A DNA stretch of 64,000 nucleotides from Siphonodentalium dalli (Eukaryota > Mollusca > Scaphopoda > Gadilida > Siphonodentaliidae): the NCBI GenBank assembly GCA_032622095.1, contig CP136061.1, positions 19,906,991-19,970,990 of the forward strand, in the 5' to 3' direction. A program made the position numbers and the translations under genes. Shown one piece after another: positions 33,716 through 45,950 of this stretch; position 1 is the stretch's first letter, and the number at the start of each line of letters is the position of its first letter. The notes under the pieces were generated by a model that saw only the letters and a list, made by a program, of their open reading frames with translations, did not search any database and was not told where the DNA came from.

Positions 33716-34017
33716 AGGTACTCAATCCGATCAGAAGCTCCTAAATTACTGTTTGGATTCGGGGGTAAAAAATATTTGATTCGAGTCGAGGAACACACCC
33801 ATCAAAGCTCAGAGGTATCAGATATCGATTTTTGAAGTTTGTTATTTCACGAGACGTGTAATAATATGTGACCCAGAAATACGTGGTCAAACGGAAGTTC
33901 TCGGACAAAATTACGGATGAAGTGGATAACACTAAAATCAATTGGTAATATGGTCAAATTTCGTGATACTTTAGTGATAATACAACATCAGACAACAAAA
34001 AATATCGGATAGGACCA
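33716..34017. mobile_element. TTAA MITE, TIR family AGGTACTC, copy 3 (right end decayed)
   Basis: Left TTAA (33712-33715) then AGGTACTCAATCCGA, TTCGGGGGTAAAAAATATTT and TCGAGTCGAGGAA as in copy 1. The right end is only suggested by ATATCGGATAGGACC at about 34003-34017, without TTAA, so it is decayed or truncated. Its left end sits directly on repeat R-C copy 2. Confidence 0.65.
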
Positions 34018-34434
34018 GCAGAGTAAGGGACCACCAATTCATTGATTCGTTCAATGAACATACGCTAATTTTACTGATGGAACACGTTCAGCTATCAGAT
34101 TAGTAATATCTTAAACATGTATCCTGAGTATGAATTCAGCACTGAAATTTTATAAAGCTACTCCCAACAGCATATGTTATTATTGCATCATATATACTGA
34201 TCAGTAGAATGTACTTATACGCACGTTCTACATATTATGGGATGGATATAGTAAGGCATAATGCCCATACATTTGCAAAGCGTGTAAATCAATTTTTTGA
34301 ATTATGCGTCAAGTTCACATATGCTCACATCTGTCCAGCTTAATATCGCTTAGCTGAGAAAATAAGCTGAAGAATATCACAAACTTGCTTCACGTAGAGT
34401 GAATATAGGTATTTATTAATTATATGTGACATTT

Positions 34435-34610
34435 TTGCCCAGAACTGCTTGCCGTCGAACTATTTTTGCCCAGAACTGCTTGTCGTCGAACTATATCGCT
34501 TCAATTTGCCCTCAAACCGAGTAATATAATTTTACGACATCACCAATCCGAGTAATATCATTTTACGACATCACAAATCCGAGTAATATGATTTTACGAC
34601 ATGTCGTAAC
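34435..34610. repeat. Two small tandems (29 bp x2, 31 bp x3)
   Basis: TTTTTGCCCAGAACTGCTTG occurs twice (about 29-bp step). CCGAGTAATAT followed by ATTTTACGACATCAC occurs three times at about 34516, 34547 and 34578 (31-bp step). Confidence 0.85.
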
Positions 34611-34964
34611 TCTATCTCACAGCTAAATACACTCGACACACGCTCGTTCAAGTCGGACATTTCACTTCGAATTAGGCGACAATTTCAGATAAAGTGAGTT
34701 CCGATTGTGCTAAATAATGTGTAGACATAGATTTTTGTGATGTCACTCATTTGAGTTTTCGATATTACATTGTTACTAAGAGGCGATCTAATTAATAAAT
34801 AGGATATTACTTGGTTGGTTTGATATTATTGGCCTGATATCAGCCATTAAGCCTTCGGTAACCTCGTATCAGCCTTCGATATCAGCCTTTGATATGGTGT
34901 TTCCTCGGGCTGCTATCGGGCATAATATCAAACAAACCAATTAAATACATATTATGGACTTGTT

Positions 34965-35335
34965 CGGGTACGTTAAATTGATCAGTTAGAACTCAGGTGC
35001 TGTGTCAACCTGTGGAATGTAGCATTCTGCTAACATCGCCGAAAATTTTAAAGAAATCGACAATACCACCCTATAGAAAACATCATCTGAACTACGCCCA
35101 ATTGTAAAACATATTTACATCTTAATTCAGGACGCAACTATTGGCGATAATCTAACACAAATGATTTCGCCATTGAGAGTCATTGCATTTAATTAATATA
35201 TGAGAATAGAATGACAGTGTGTATAGTCAATTTGGATTAATATTCATAACAAATAACTACTTCGAGCAAGATTATTCTCAATTTCTATTTGATCACCCTA
35301 CCAGAGTGTTTCACATCACTTTAATATCCTCTAAA
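34965..35335 (+). repeat. Interspersed repeat R-B, copy 1 (uninterrupted)
   Basis: Runs from ATGGACTTGTTCGGGT through GGAATGTAGCATTCT and GATTTCGCCATT to TACCAGAGTGTTTCACATCA. Copy 2 (41812-42050 plus 44346-44478) has the same order but is split. Here the junction reads TTTAATTAATATATGAGAAT uninterrupted, so this copy is the empty site for the 2,295-bp insertion. No ORF; class unknown. Confidence 0.8.
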
Positions 35336-35429
35336 TACAGCTGCAATTGATTGTCACACTTGTGTTACCAAACACATGCAATACCAAAAAAAACATGAGC
35401 ACCGGAACATGTGTAACATTGGATTTTTC

Positions 35430-35660
35430 GTTCACCGACATGGAATTTCCGATTCATGCACGATTTTAGGAGATTAATGACGTTCAGAACTGAGCATACT
35501 CGTTATTTACGTCAGCTATTTTGCAACCGTCCTGTCATCTGCAAACGGTGCTTCGCCGTGAAAAGCGCCCTGAGGAATAGAAGTGGTGACAGATGGTGGA
35601 ATGGTAGTACTCACTTAATCGCGCCTCTCATCCAGCTTGACACCATAACGGGCATATCGA
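35430..35660. repeat. Dispersed repeat R-C, copy 3
   Basis: Third copy of the 29620 and 33515 repeat (ATTCATGCACGATTTTAGG, TTTACGTCAGC, CTGTCATCTGCAAACG, GACAGATGGTGGAATGG). The ORF 35456-35860 is read-through. Confidence 0.6.
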
Positions 35661-35803
35661 TTCCACAACGCAGGATGCATCGCCTCCGAACATCGATGTG
35701 TAGCTATATAAACCAAATCCACAAGGACCGTATATCTCATATCGTTATGTGCACACGATTCATTTCAACACGATTATCACCCTTTGCATGCTTTCGGTCA
35801 ATC

Positions 35804-35900
35804 TCACTACTGAAAGTATACCATAGTACATGCAGTTGCAGGCCAGAGTGTCACTACTGAAAGTATGTCATAGTACATGCAGTGGCAGGCCAGAGTTATA
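35804..35900. repeat. 47-bp tandem duplication
   Basis: TCACTACTGAAAGTAT followed by CATAGTACATGCAGT and GGCAGGCCAGAGT-type words occurs twice with a 47-bp step. Confidence 0.85.
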
Positions 35901-36215
35901 CAGAGAATATTTTTGAGAGAATCCATTCAGTAAAGAAAGGGCTAACTTTAGACTTGGAGATTGTGAACAGCTTGATTTAATAAAATGAATCATTTCCTGG
36001 TGCATGATATATTACACTACATAATCGCTGTATGATGTTGAATCACAGATGTATTAAAGGCACGGGCGGCGTTCGTTGCAAAATATTCATATTTGTTCAA
36101 ATCGCCATCAACGGAAGGAATATTAATATATATAGTTTTGTTCATATGCCAAACATAATCAGCGGGTAAATAGTATATTGTCGTCAAGACGTACGATTGT
36201 GTACGTAGACAAGAT

Positions 36216-36477
36216 CCTTCTTGTGTTACAGAAGTTTTGCTTCTGTTTACACAACACACCGCAATTATATTTGTTAATCACATACAAATGATATAAACGC
36301 TCTTTATTATTTCCATATCAGAAACACAGTAACAAATACGCTCTTTATGTTTACCATATCGGGATCTAAACAAAAGCCAGGTTCTGTAACGTTTTTTGAC
36401 AATAACATACTCTTTATGCCATATTTCTGATTGGTATAAGAACAAAGCCTGTCTATATTGTACAATTCTTTCTCTTT
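36216..36477 (+). mobile_element. 5' leader of the 36-40 kb LINE
   Basis: Contains three spaced ACGCTCTTTAT / ATACTCTTTATG words and matches the reverse complement of 745-1112. It directly precedes the first ATG of the LINE frame (CTTTATGGCGGTTTTTGACG). Likely the 5' UTR/internal promoter region; promoter function is inferred, not seen. Confidence 0.55.
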
Positions 36478-39400
36478 ATGGCGGTTTTTGACGGAGCTGA
36501 ATATTTTAACAGCATACCCACCACCAACTCCGCCCGTATCTTTAATATTATTATTGGGGATTTCGGATTTGACCCGAATGATTTGGAAAGCGGCAATGCC
36601 GAAAACAATTTATATGAACCCCTGAATCCGAAATCAGATGAACACCAATCGTCAGGGTCAGGTCATTCAACCGCGAAATCACGAATTTTAGCACTGAACG
36701 TGTGTGGGTTAGAAAAGCGACTTCGATATCCAGATTTTGTCCAAATGTTAGATGAATACGACATATTATGCTTGTCAGAAATAAAGCCTTTAAGGAAGAT
36801 GAATTAGACATGCCAAATTTTGACATCCGTGTCTCGAGAGGCAAGAAGATTGGTTCAGGGAAACGGTGCGGTGGTATTCTCTTGGCTTCTAGATCGTCAC
36901 TAAATTGCGATATATCTATTGTCGACTCTGAATGCTCTAATGTTGTGTGGGCGAGATTAATTATCAATTCACACACTAGTTTGCTCATTGGGTCGGTGTA
37001 TGTACCACCGTCCGGTACTAGGTACGCAAACGATGATTGGGGTACTCAGTTGGAAAACGAAGTTCGTCGGGTGAGAACAGATTCAGATGCCGTTATACTA
37101 GCGGGCGATTTTAACGCACGGACAAAGACATTGGACGACGTTTTCCGACCATATGACGTGGATGCACTAGGGCACTTGTTTGAATCCATGAATTCGGAGT
37201 CACTGTTAGATTACATTCTCGATTGTTCTACGGCGAGCGGTGATCCTAACGGTGACTTAACTATGAGGTGTTCGCAAGACATGGGAAAGCCCACTAGCTA
37301 CGGTTACAAATTGATCGCGTTATGCATGAGCACTAATATATACATTATAAATGGTAGGTATGGTGAAGACAATGGAATTGGTAAATTAACTTGTAATGAT
37401 TGTAGTGTAGTTGATTATTTTCTCGGGTCAAAGAATGTCCTTAACATGATATCTAATTTCAGAGTGAACGACTTTTCCCCCCTAAATTCTGATATTCACA
37501 GTTCGTTGTTTTTGGAACTCTGCATACCTGATGTTAGTTTACTTCCAAACGAACCTAACGACGATGCACCACACTCAAATGTTGACAAATCTGTGGGATA
37601 CCCCAGGAGATGGGCCCCAGCGAAAGGGAATGCATTCGTTGATAATATTGACCGCACCTTATTGATCGAGCTTAACCGAGATTTGGAAAAACTGTCTTTG
37701 AAGGAATTTGAAAACGCATCCAAATCTGTATGCACACGCATAGTAAATATATTAATGGGCGCTGGTATTGAAACATTTGGAAAAGTTAATGTCAATAAGA
37801 ATTGGAAAGAAAAACGCGAAACAAATAAGTCATGGTTTGACAAAGATTGCAAACATATGCGAAAACAATTTCACTTGGCGAAGCGCGCATACAAGAAGTG
37901 TAGAAGCGCCGACAATAAAATAAAAATGAGAGAATCCGGGAAACGTTTCAGACAAACGATGGATTCAAAAATTAAATGTGAGCGAAAAAATATTGTGGAA
38001 GAATTGAAATCATTAAGCCGAACATCTAGCAAAGAATTTTGGAAAACTCTAGTCAAACATTCTAAATCTAGCCGAATTAGGAAACAAGAATGTAAAATTC
38101 CGTTAGACACATTATATGGTCATTTTAAGGGCCTCAGCTTACCTGACGACCTAATGACAAACTTGGGAACAAAATCAATGAAATCTATGACGAACGATTT
38201 TCTGGCCCCTTAAACGATCCGATAACTGAAGAAGAAATTAGAGTGGCTTCTGCGAATTTGAAAGCAAATAAATCTCCAGGAATTGATCTCATACCCAATG
38301 AATATTTGAAAGCATCAATTGACATCATGACACCATTATATTGCAAACTATTTAACTTTATCCTAAATACTGGGTGCTTCCCAGATGACTGCATGGGCTA
38401 TTGGGATGATTAAACCTATTTACAAAAAATCAGGAGATCGTGATAACCCAGATTCGTACCGTGGGATAACATTGTTAAGCTGTATAGCTAAGATGTTCAC
38501 TTCTATCATGAACAAAAGATTAACTAACTTTTCCGATGAAAAGCATTTAATCAACGAGTATCAAACGGGTTTCCGGCGTAAACACTCTACTATTGATAAC
38601 ATATATGTCCTACAGACTATCATCGATATGTATTTATCTAGTGGGAAAAAACTTTACTGTACTTTCATTGATTTCCGAAAGGCTTTTGATAGTGTCTGGA
38701 GAGATGGACTCTGGGTTAAATTATTGGAACGAAATATCAATGGTAAACTGTTTAATGTCGTCAGAGGTATGTATGGCAAGATAAATTCATGTGTAAAAAG
38801 CAACGAGGGTTTGTCAGATTTCTTTTCGAGCAACGTAGGTTTATTTCAAGGTGAACTTATGTCCCCTCTCCCATTTTCCCTCTATATTGGTGATATTAGC
38901 GACTCTTTATCTGACTGTGCTATAGACGGTTTGACATACTTGAGTGATCTTTTTCAAGAGAATATTGGAATATATGTTAAATTATTATGTATGTTATATG
39001 CTGATGACACTGTATTTATGGCTGATAACGAAAGTAGTATGCATCGCGCACTCCAAGCATTTGCTGACTATTCAGATGCATGGAAACTCGAAAATAATAC
39101 AAAGAAAACAAAAGTTGTAATTTTTTGCAAAAAAATGCAAAAAAATCTTCCGATATTTATATTTAAAGAACATACACTAGAAATGACGAAGGAATTCACA
39201 TATTTAGGCGTTAAATTTTTCTACAATGGTCGTTTCTGTAGATCTATTAAAGAAAACAAGAACATTGCCCTGAAAGCAATGTATGCTTTATTTAATAAGG
39301 TGAGATCACTAAATCTCCCTTTAGATATGATGTTAACTCTCTTTGATTACAAAATAGCCCCCATATTGCTATATGGTAGTGAGGTATGGTGTTATGAGCC

Positions 39401-40166
39401 CACCAAGGACATCGAATTCGTCCACTTAAAATTTTGCTCAATTCTACTTGGTATGAAGTCCAGTACACCGAATTACATGGTGTACGGAGAAACAGGACGA
39501 CACCCACTTGGAATTGAGATCAAATGCCGTGCACTGGCATTTTGGTCAAGAACCGTTTCTAAATATGGTTCAAATCTAGTGAAGAAACTATATAAATTGT
39601 CGCGAGTGTTATCTGAGTCTCCCGGTACTTATTTGAAATGGTTTGAATTTATACAGGTGATTTTCGAAGAGGTAAATGCCAAAAGTTCATGCTCAGCTAA
39701 CTCACCCTTGTCTAAGGGGACCATCAGACAATTTAAAATGGACATGACAAGTCAATTTGAATTAGAATGGCGCCAAAATATTCTTTCTTCGTCAAAGGGT
39801 ATCCTTTACAACGAAATAAAGTCCGACCTTAAACTGAGTGGCTATTTGCTAAAATTGCCTACATATCTGGAAGAATACATGACAAAGATTAGAACAACAA
39901 ACCATCGTTTGGCCATTGAGAGTGGTAGATGGAAAGTCGTGCCACGAGAACAAAGACTCTGCTCCGCATGTGGGGAGGGTCTCGGTGATGAATATCATTT
40001 TATTATCGTATGCAAAAGATTCCAGGTTATCAGAGAGAAATTCTTACCATCGTATTATTGGGAGCTTCCCAACCTTGATAAATTTATTGGTCTTCTGTCC
40101 ATTGATAATCTAGAAATTATGAAGAGGGTATGTATATTTATTAAACAGGCACTGTGTGACACATGA
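36478..40166 (+). pseudogene. LINE ORF2 (endonuclease, RT, zinc finger), 3 frameshifts
   Basis: One ancestral frame of about 1,230 codons is broken at about 36782, 38180 and 38388. Part 1 (36478-36807) has an N-terminal region and the start of an APE endonuclease (ILALNVCGL, ILCLSE). Part 2 (36768-38213) continues it (GDFNAR; SDIH as the usual SDxH) and a basic linker. A short segment in the other frame (38170-38390: KANKSPGIDLIPNEYLK) begins the reverse transcriptase. Part 3 (38385-40166) has DSYRGITLLSC, DFRKAFDSVW, GLFQGELMSPL, YADDT at about 38995-39009, and a finger CSACGEGLGDEYHF near 39960. Not autonomous as it stands. No separate ORF1 was found. Subfamily not assigned. Confidence 0.88.
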
Positions 40167-40575
40167 GACTGTCGTGAAGATTACATTCGACACATTGTAT
40201 TACACCGTATGCACACAGTTACATAGTTTTAACTTGGTATTTAACATATGCGTCTATACACGATGAGAATATAATTAGATTATCAACGAAATTATATTAT
40301 AAGTCCAAATTGAAAATGGAAATCATTTAATGCTTTCTGCCCGTCGCAACTTAAGACATTGGACAGAGTATACGGCATATATATCAATAGCATGGCATGA
40401 CATTATGCATTGTTTATATCATGTCTATACACGCATAGGTGGACTTAGCGTTTAAATATGTATGTATATAAAACCAACTAATTCATTAAGTTATTAATAT
40501 ATATTATGTTTACTAATGTTTACTAATGTACTTTTGTTCTGTGATAAACAGCAAAGAAATAATAAAACATTACAA
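40167..40575 (+). mobile_element. Probable 3' UTR of the LINE
   Basis: AT-rich sequence after the stop at 40164-40166, ending near AAGAAATAATAAAACATTAC. No matching 3' end elsewhere in the window defines the exact terminus, so the right border is approximate. Confidence 0.4.
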
Positions 40576-41811
40576 CAGGAACTTTGGAAGTTTATGGTGG
40601 GATTACAAACGGTTATACATTTAAATAATCATGAACATAATTTGAAATTATTTCTTCTTCTTTGAATCACAGATGTACATCTCAAATACATTTTTATAAG
40701 TTATCGATAGCAGAGCATTTTCAACTGTATACTTTATATTCAGATCTAACGAAGATTTAACCAGGAAACAAAGGTAATTCATTGCAATTAAATTTCAGAG
40801 AAACCCTACAAACCTTAAAATGCAATTGAAGATGTCGCATATGGTTGGGAAGTGTATAATAAGGCCGCCACACCGCGTTATTCTGTCACGAAATTCCTTC
40901 CATCAACATTCATTTCCGCTTTAGTATAATGACATTAGTTCCTGTGTTAGGAGAGAAATTTCGTATTGGAGCGGGGTTTTTTGTGACACTTTTCTCATAA
41001 CACGTACTGGGCCTGAGCGTAAATAATGAATTATCACGTGGACAACGAATTACTTTCACAATAGAGAACAACAACAAATGGTAACAAATCTATTATTATA
41101 AGTACCCCTGGCATCGAGACCCTGTCATCCAACCTATACCACCAATATAATTAATGAAACAATAAATATCTAATAGTATACCAAATAAATTATCTATTTG
41201 ATATATCACGAATGGGTTGCAGCTACCGTTGTGTCGTGGATCGTGCCCAATCTTCCATATTATTTCAAATAAACATGCTCTATGTCCACGACACCTTATA
41301 TAGATGATGACAGAATGTTCGAATGAAGTGTGTGAGACTGAGAGATTGCGAGTGGCTGATAGTTGCCATCCCCTACCTTGCAATATCTGATGCTAATTTA
41401 TATGTGTGATGTATCACATGAAACCCCTATTTGATCATTTAAAAAGCCATTACATATTTCCTTATCTCTCACTAGTTACATATCACTTGGCATCACGCCA
41501 AAAAATTGACCGCGCGTCTTTTCATTGATTCAAGCGGATTAATATACTATTTCGAAAAACCTCACATGACACCAACACCAGATAATGCAAAATGATTGCT
41601 TTGTTCATTGAAGTTTATTTTTTGTCCAACTTCGTTGCACTAAAGACAATAGACCAACACAAACAAAGAGGCACATTGGGGGGGGGACTATATTTTCCGC
41701 CAGCCCAGAGCGCGCAATACGGTCGTACACGGTTGTGAAGCGTCTCAGCCAACGCTTTACATGTATGCATTTTGCAGCTTCTTTTAAGGATTTTTATTAG
41801 TTAAAGATATA
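40576..41811. other. No assigned feature
   Basis: AT-rich; one minus ORF (41096-41383) without a recognisable domain; a G9 run near 41678. No paralog noticed. Confidence 0.4.
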
Positions 41812-42460
41812 TTATGTACTTGTTCGGGTGCGTAAAACTGATAAGTTAGTATTCAGGTGTTATGCCAACTGGAGGAATGTAGCATTCTACTAACATCACA
41901 GAAAATCTCAAGCAAATCGACCGTACCACTCCATAGTAAACATTGTCTGAACTAAATTGTAAATATTTACTACTCGAATCGGGACGCTTCTATCGGCGAT
42001 AAACTAACGAAAACGATTTCGCCATCGGCAGTCACTGCATTTAATTAATAGCGAGTTTGCGATACCCGTTCGACGGGAACGGGTACGGGTAAATATGTGA
42101 ACATCGTCACGGTCACTTGGGTACTTTCAATGCAGCACATAAAGCGATAGCGAATTGAAACGGGTAGATTTGTCCCATTGACCGGTAGCCTTTCACTACG
42201 ATTTTCTCACTCAAAGGTCCATGAATTCCATGAAATTCCAGTCAGCTATTCATTAACCTATTTATTGAAAGATTTCATGGGCAAATATTATTGATAAAAT
42301 TGTCATTTTAACCCAGGATTTGTGTTCGAATTCTCGAGGCGGCTTCTAGCACTTAGATAAATACGGAAGGCCGATTTTTTTTCACTAACAACTTTGTTCA
42401 CTGCATTAATGACAGGTTGTGATTAATAGAGTGAGTAGATGGTGCTATAGACGCCCATTG

Positions 42461-42902
42461 CAGGGACATGGCTATAGATGGTCTGTGCGTTAGGAACGGT
42501 GTCCACCTTCGAATTTCTAACTACACATCTCGAACCATATCACAAGTTCACAAGTTTACGCGTAAATCCCCCCCTCCCCCCTTGGCTGGCATCAAGCTTT
42601 CCAATTGTTGGAAATTTTGAGACCTGACAAGCTTGAACAATTTCCAACTATTTCTGACAGCCATTGCAGTCCAAATTTTGTTACCAAAAATAGGGAAATA
42701 TGCAAATGTTGGTCTAAAAACTACAAATTATCCACTAATAAATTGTTCGAAAATCAAACTACGAAAACAATTTCAACCTATTGTTTGTGTGAAATTTCCA
42801 ACAAATGTTGTTTCAGGTATATCAAATTTCCAAATGTTGAACATTTGACCAAAGTTGGGGAGGGGGAGTTAAGACACCCCTGTCGTCGCGTCCCTGTCTC
42901 AA
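42461..42902. mobile_element. CAGGGAC-ended element (E2), nested
   Basis: Ends CAGGGACATGGC and GCGTCCCTG are inverted. It is related to E1 at 22207 (ACCTGACAA, CCAACT, ACCAAAGTT, GACACCCCTGTCGTC words). CCCATTG occurs at 42454-42460 and 42903-42909, a possible 7-bp duplication if the right end includes TCTCAA. The ORF 42605-42922 spans it; no domain recognised. hAT-like origin is a guess from the CAGGGAC ends. Confidence 0.5.
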
Positions 42903-43372
42903 CCCATTGTACAAGGGCATAAATATATCGTGGACTTATCTATGCATTGCACATTTGAATACAATTACCGTTTAGTTACCTTATCGTATGTAGGTGGGGA
43001 CTGATTTCTCATTTTAATATATATTTACTATCTGAACGGACAATACCTGTGTATACTGTAGTGGGGATAATATAGGTAGCCAAATACACGAAATACCTAT
43101 ACATACTCTACAAAATCTAAGCATATAAGCAGAACGAGTTTCAGCTGTTTTCTGTGTTTCGCACAGAAGTGAAGCAAACGCTCTTTATTCAATCCGTATA
43201 ATAAACAGACTACATTTTGACACCTTTTTTGTTACCAAGTTAAACATTTCAACCTACCTCCGGGTTGAGATCCCGACAACAATCCCAATTCTTGGGATAA
43301 ATATTCCCTTGCCCTGACGGGCCGGGCCGACCCTTCGATCTGTTGAAAGATTCCAAACAAGGGTTTACTTAA

Positions 43373-43758
43373 AGCTACTCAAACCGATCAGACGGTCCCA
43401 ATATCATAAAGTTACAACAAGAACATTTCTTCAAAATACGCTTTTGTTATCAGAATCGATTAATTACAACAAAATAATGCTAACTGCTGTCAACTATAGT
43501 ATAAATTTTTGGCCGCATTACCCCTTGATTTTAGAGTTAAGCATCTACGTCCGCAATTTTGTCCGAGACCGTCGGTTTGATGACTCTTTTCTGGGCCACA
43601 AATAATTACACAATTCAAGAAATAACAATCTTCAAAAATCGATATCTGATCACTCTGCGCTTTGATGGTGGGTTCCTCGATTCGAATCAAATATTTAGTT
43701 TTACCCCCGAAGCCAAACAAAATAGTAACTTGGGAGCGTTAATTCGGATTATGCAGCT
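43373..43758. mobile_element. TTAA MITE, TIR family AGGTACTC, copy 4, nested
   Basis: TTAA flanks (43369-43372, 43759-43762). Ends are AGCTACTCAAACCGA and TCGGATTATGCAGCT. The right arm carries CTCGATTCGAATCAAATATT and TTTTACCCCCGAAGCC, inverse of the module in copies 1-3. It lies within the 2,295-bp element, so it inserted after that element formed. Confidence 0.8.
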
Positions 43759-44644
43759 TTAATATGACTAAATATTCCCCAACTAAAATAAGGGACAAAT
43801 GCGGTATTATATCGAACTGAAAGTACATGTAGGACAATATTAGACCCTTGGTCTAAAACAATACATTTTACACCGAATATTGGTTGGACATTTTAACTAT
43901 ATATAACGTAATTGTATATTTGAGCTATCATAATCTATTTTCTAAGTTTAAAAATTCCAACCGATTTATTGTCAACACTCGATCGGTCTATGACTTGTAG
44001 AATCCAATTGTTGAAAATGTTACCAATATGAGTGAAAGAAGAGCAACGTCCTCTTCCAACTGCCACCTAGCTCGTCCTTGATGAAAGCAACTGATTATCA
44101 TGGGGCTCATCTAATCTAAATACATATATCCAACAACCCATAACGCTAAGTATAACATAGGCCAATAACGCGAATAACAATCTATATCATAATATCGTTT
44201 TTGTTGCAGTTGGCTCACCATACATTACCAGTCGATGTGATGAATTCTACCGGTAAAACAGTTTGAGATTTCAAAACGTGTACCGGTACGGGTAGCTACC
44301 CGTACGCGTACCGGTACCCGTACCGGTTTGAAATCGCAAACTCGCTAATATATAAGAATGACGGTGTGTGTGTTGTCGATACAGATAAAATGTGTATAAA
44401 AATAACTACTTTGAACAAGATTATTCTCCATTTCTATTTGATCACCCTACCAGAGTGTTTCACATCACTTTAAAGGCATAAAGCTCTAGTTTTTGTCACG
44501 TGATATACAAGACCTTTAACTCGTTGTGTTGGGATATAAAATTTTATGAAACTCGTTTCATAAATTGGATTCACAACTCGTCTACGACTCCTTGTGAATC
44601 AAATCTATCATACTTGTTTCATAAAAACTGATTTCACAACATAA

Positions 44645-45470
44645 CATGTAGCTTCGCGTCTGTTGATAGTGCCTCTGATCATAGTTACTGTAGCATCAAC
44701 ACAGAGCATGCGACTCTTCGTGATATTACCTCTGATCACAGGTACTGTGGCATCAACACATAGCATGCGACTCTTCGTGATAGTGCCTCTGATCATAGGT
44801 ACTGTAGCATCAACACAGAGCATGCGACTCTTCGTGATAGTGCCTCTGATCACAGGTACTGTGGCATCAACACATAGCATGCGACTCTTCGTGATAGTGC
44901 CTCTGATCACAGGTACTGTAGCATCAACACAGAGCCTGCGACTCTTCGTGATAGTGCCTCTGATCACAGGTACTGTAGCATCAACACAGAGCATGCGACT
45001 CTTCGTGATAGTGCCTCTGATCACAGGTACTGTGGCATCAACACATAGCATGCGACTCTTCGTGATAGTGCCTCTGATCACATGTACTGTAGCATCAACA
45101 CATAGCATGCGACTCTTCGTGATAGTGCCTCTGATCACAGGTACTGTAGCATCAACACAGAGCATGCGACTCTTCGTGATAGTGCCTCTGATCATAGGTA
45201 CTGTGGCATCAACACATAGCATGCCACTCTTTGTGATAGTGCCTCTGATCATAGGTACTGTAGCATCAACACATAGCATGCCACTCTTTGTGATAGTGCC
45301 TCTGAACACATGTACTGTGGCATCAACACAGAGCATGCGACTCTTCGTGATAGTGCCTCTGATCATAGGTACTGTAGCATCAACACAGAGCATGCTACTC
45401 TTCGTGATAGTCCCTCTGATCATAGGTACTGTGGCATCAACACAGAGCATGCCACTCTTTGTGATAGTGA
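44645..45470. repeat. 57-bp minisatellite, ~14 units
   Basis: Unit of 57 bp: GATAGTGCCTCTGATCA, AGGTACTGTAGCATCAACAC, GAGCATGCGACTCTTCGT. Variant sites (CACAG/CACAT, CATAGG/CACAGG, TTCGT/TTTGT) differ between units. The period is 19 codons and the unit is open in frames on both strands (minus 44608-45450, plus 44663-45496). It begins about 170 bp right of R-B copy 2. Not called a gene. Confidence 0.95.
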
Positions 45471-45837
45471 TTTCTGCGAAATATTCTATAAACTAGCAAC
45501 CGCACAATAACATCCGGGAGCTAATGGCATGGGCATGCTCCGACAATGCATGGTGTTAGTAATTATAGTCCCGTTGATAAAACATATTGTAATAATACTG
45601 ATTATCTAAACCGCAGCCCAAATACCTGGCAAATTGACCGATAAATGTTATCAGATGGTTATTGTATAAACTAGGAATTTTAAAGGGGGGCTGTACACTA
45701 AATCCGGACATTTATGGGACCATCTCACTTTATACTCAACAGAATATAAACAACAACGGAATGAATTTGAGTCATGGTTTAGTGCATGTGCTCTATGCAC
45801 GATGCAACTAACATAGTAATTATGATGAAAATGAGTT

Positions 45838-45950
45838 TACCTTTACCCAACAGAACGGCCCTGTGCCAATGCATTCTCTTATATATGCGAGTCGACCTAT
45901 GGTCGACTCGCATATATAAGAGAATGCATTGGCACAGGGCATAACTGTAA
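45838..45950. mobile_element. Solo perfect hairpin (D) from MITE A/B family
   Basis: Bases 45858-45940 are two perfect 40-bp arms around a 3-base loop (TAT). The centre GAGTCGACCTATGGTCGACTC-type sequence combines the left half of hairpin 1 and the right half of hairpin 2 found in A, B, C and G. The left flank CTTTACCCAACAGAAC and right flank CATAACTGTAA match MITE B, so this is that MITE with the spacer deleted and the long arm truncated. It lies in the left arm of the 8.27-kb element. Confidence 0.85.

Larger units (their letters stand above)
42051..44345. mobile_element. 2,295-bp TIR element in R-B, 5-bp duplication TAATA
   Basis: The ends are perfect 13-bp inverted repeats GCGAGTTTGCGAT / ATCGCAAACTCGC, followed on both sides by CG-rich ACGGGTACGGGTA / TACCCGTACCGG words. 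TAATA flanks both sides (42046-42050, 44346-44350), and the empty site in R-B copy 1 supports a 5-bp duplication. The interior holds two other elements (42461-42902 and 43373-43758) and no ORF above 105 codons, so it is nonautonomous. The combination of TIR and 5-bp duplication does not match a DNA transposon superfamily I can name with confidence. Confidence 0.82.
41812..44478 (+). repeat. Interspersed repeat R-B, copy 2, split by an insertion
   Basis: Left part 41812-42050 (ATGTACTTGTTCGGGTGCG to CATTTAATTAATA) and right part 44346-44478 (TAATATATAAGAATGACGG to AGAGTGTTTCACATCACTTT) together equal R-B copy 1 at 34965-35335. The 2,295 bp in between are a later insertion. Confidence 0.85.

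Noticed and set aside
44608-45496. Opposed 280- and 277-codon ORFs
   Set aside because: Both are the 57-bp minisatellite read on either strand.
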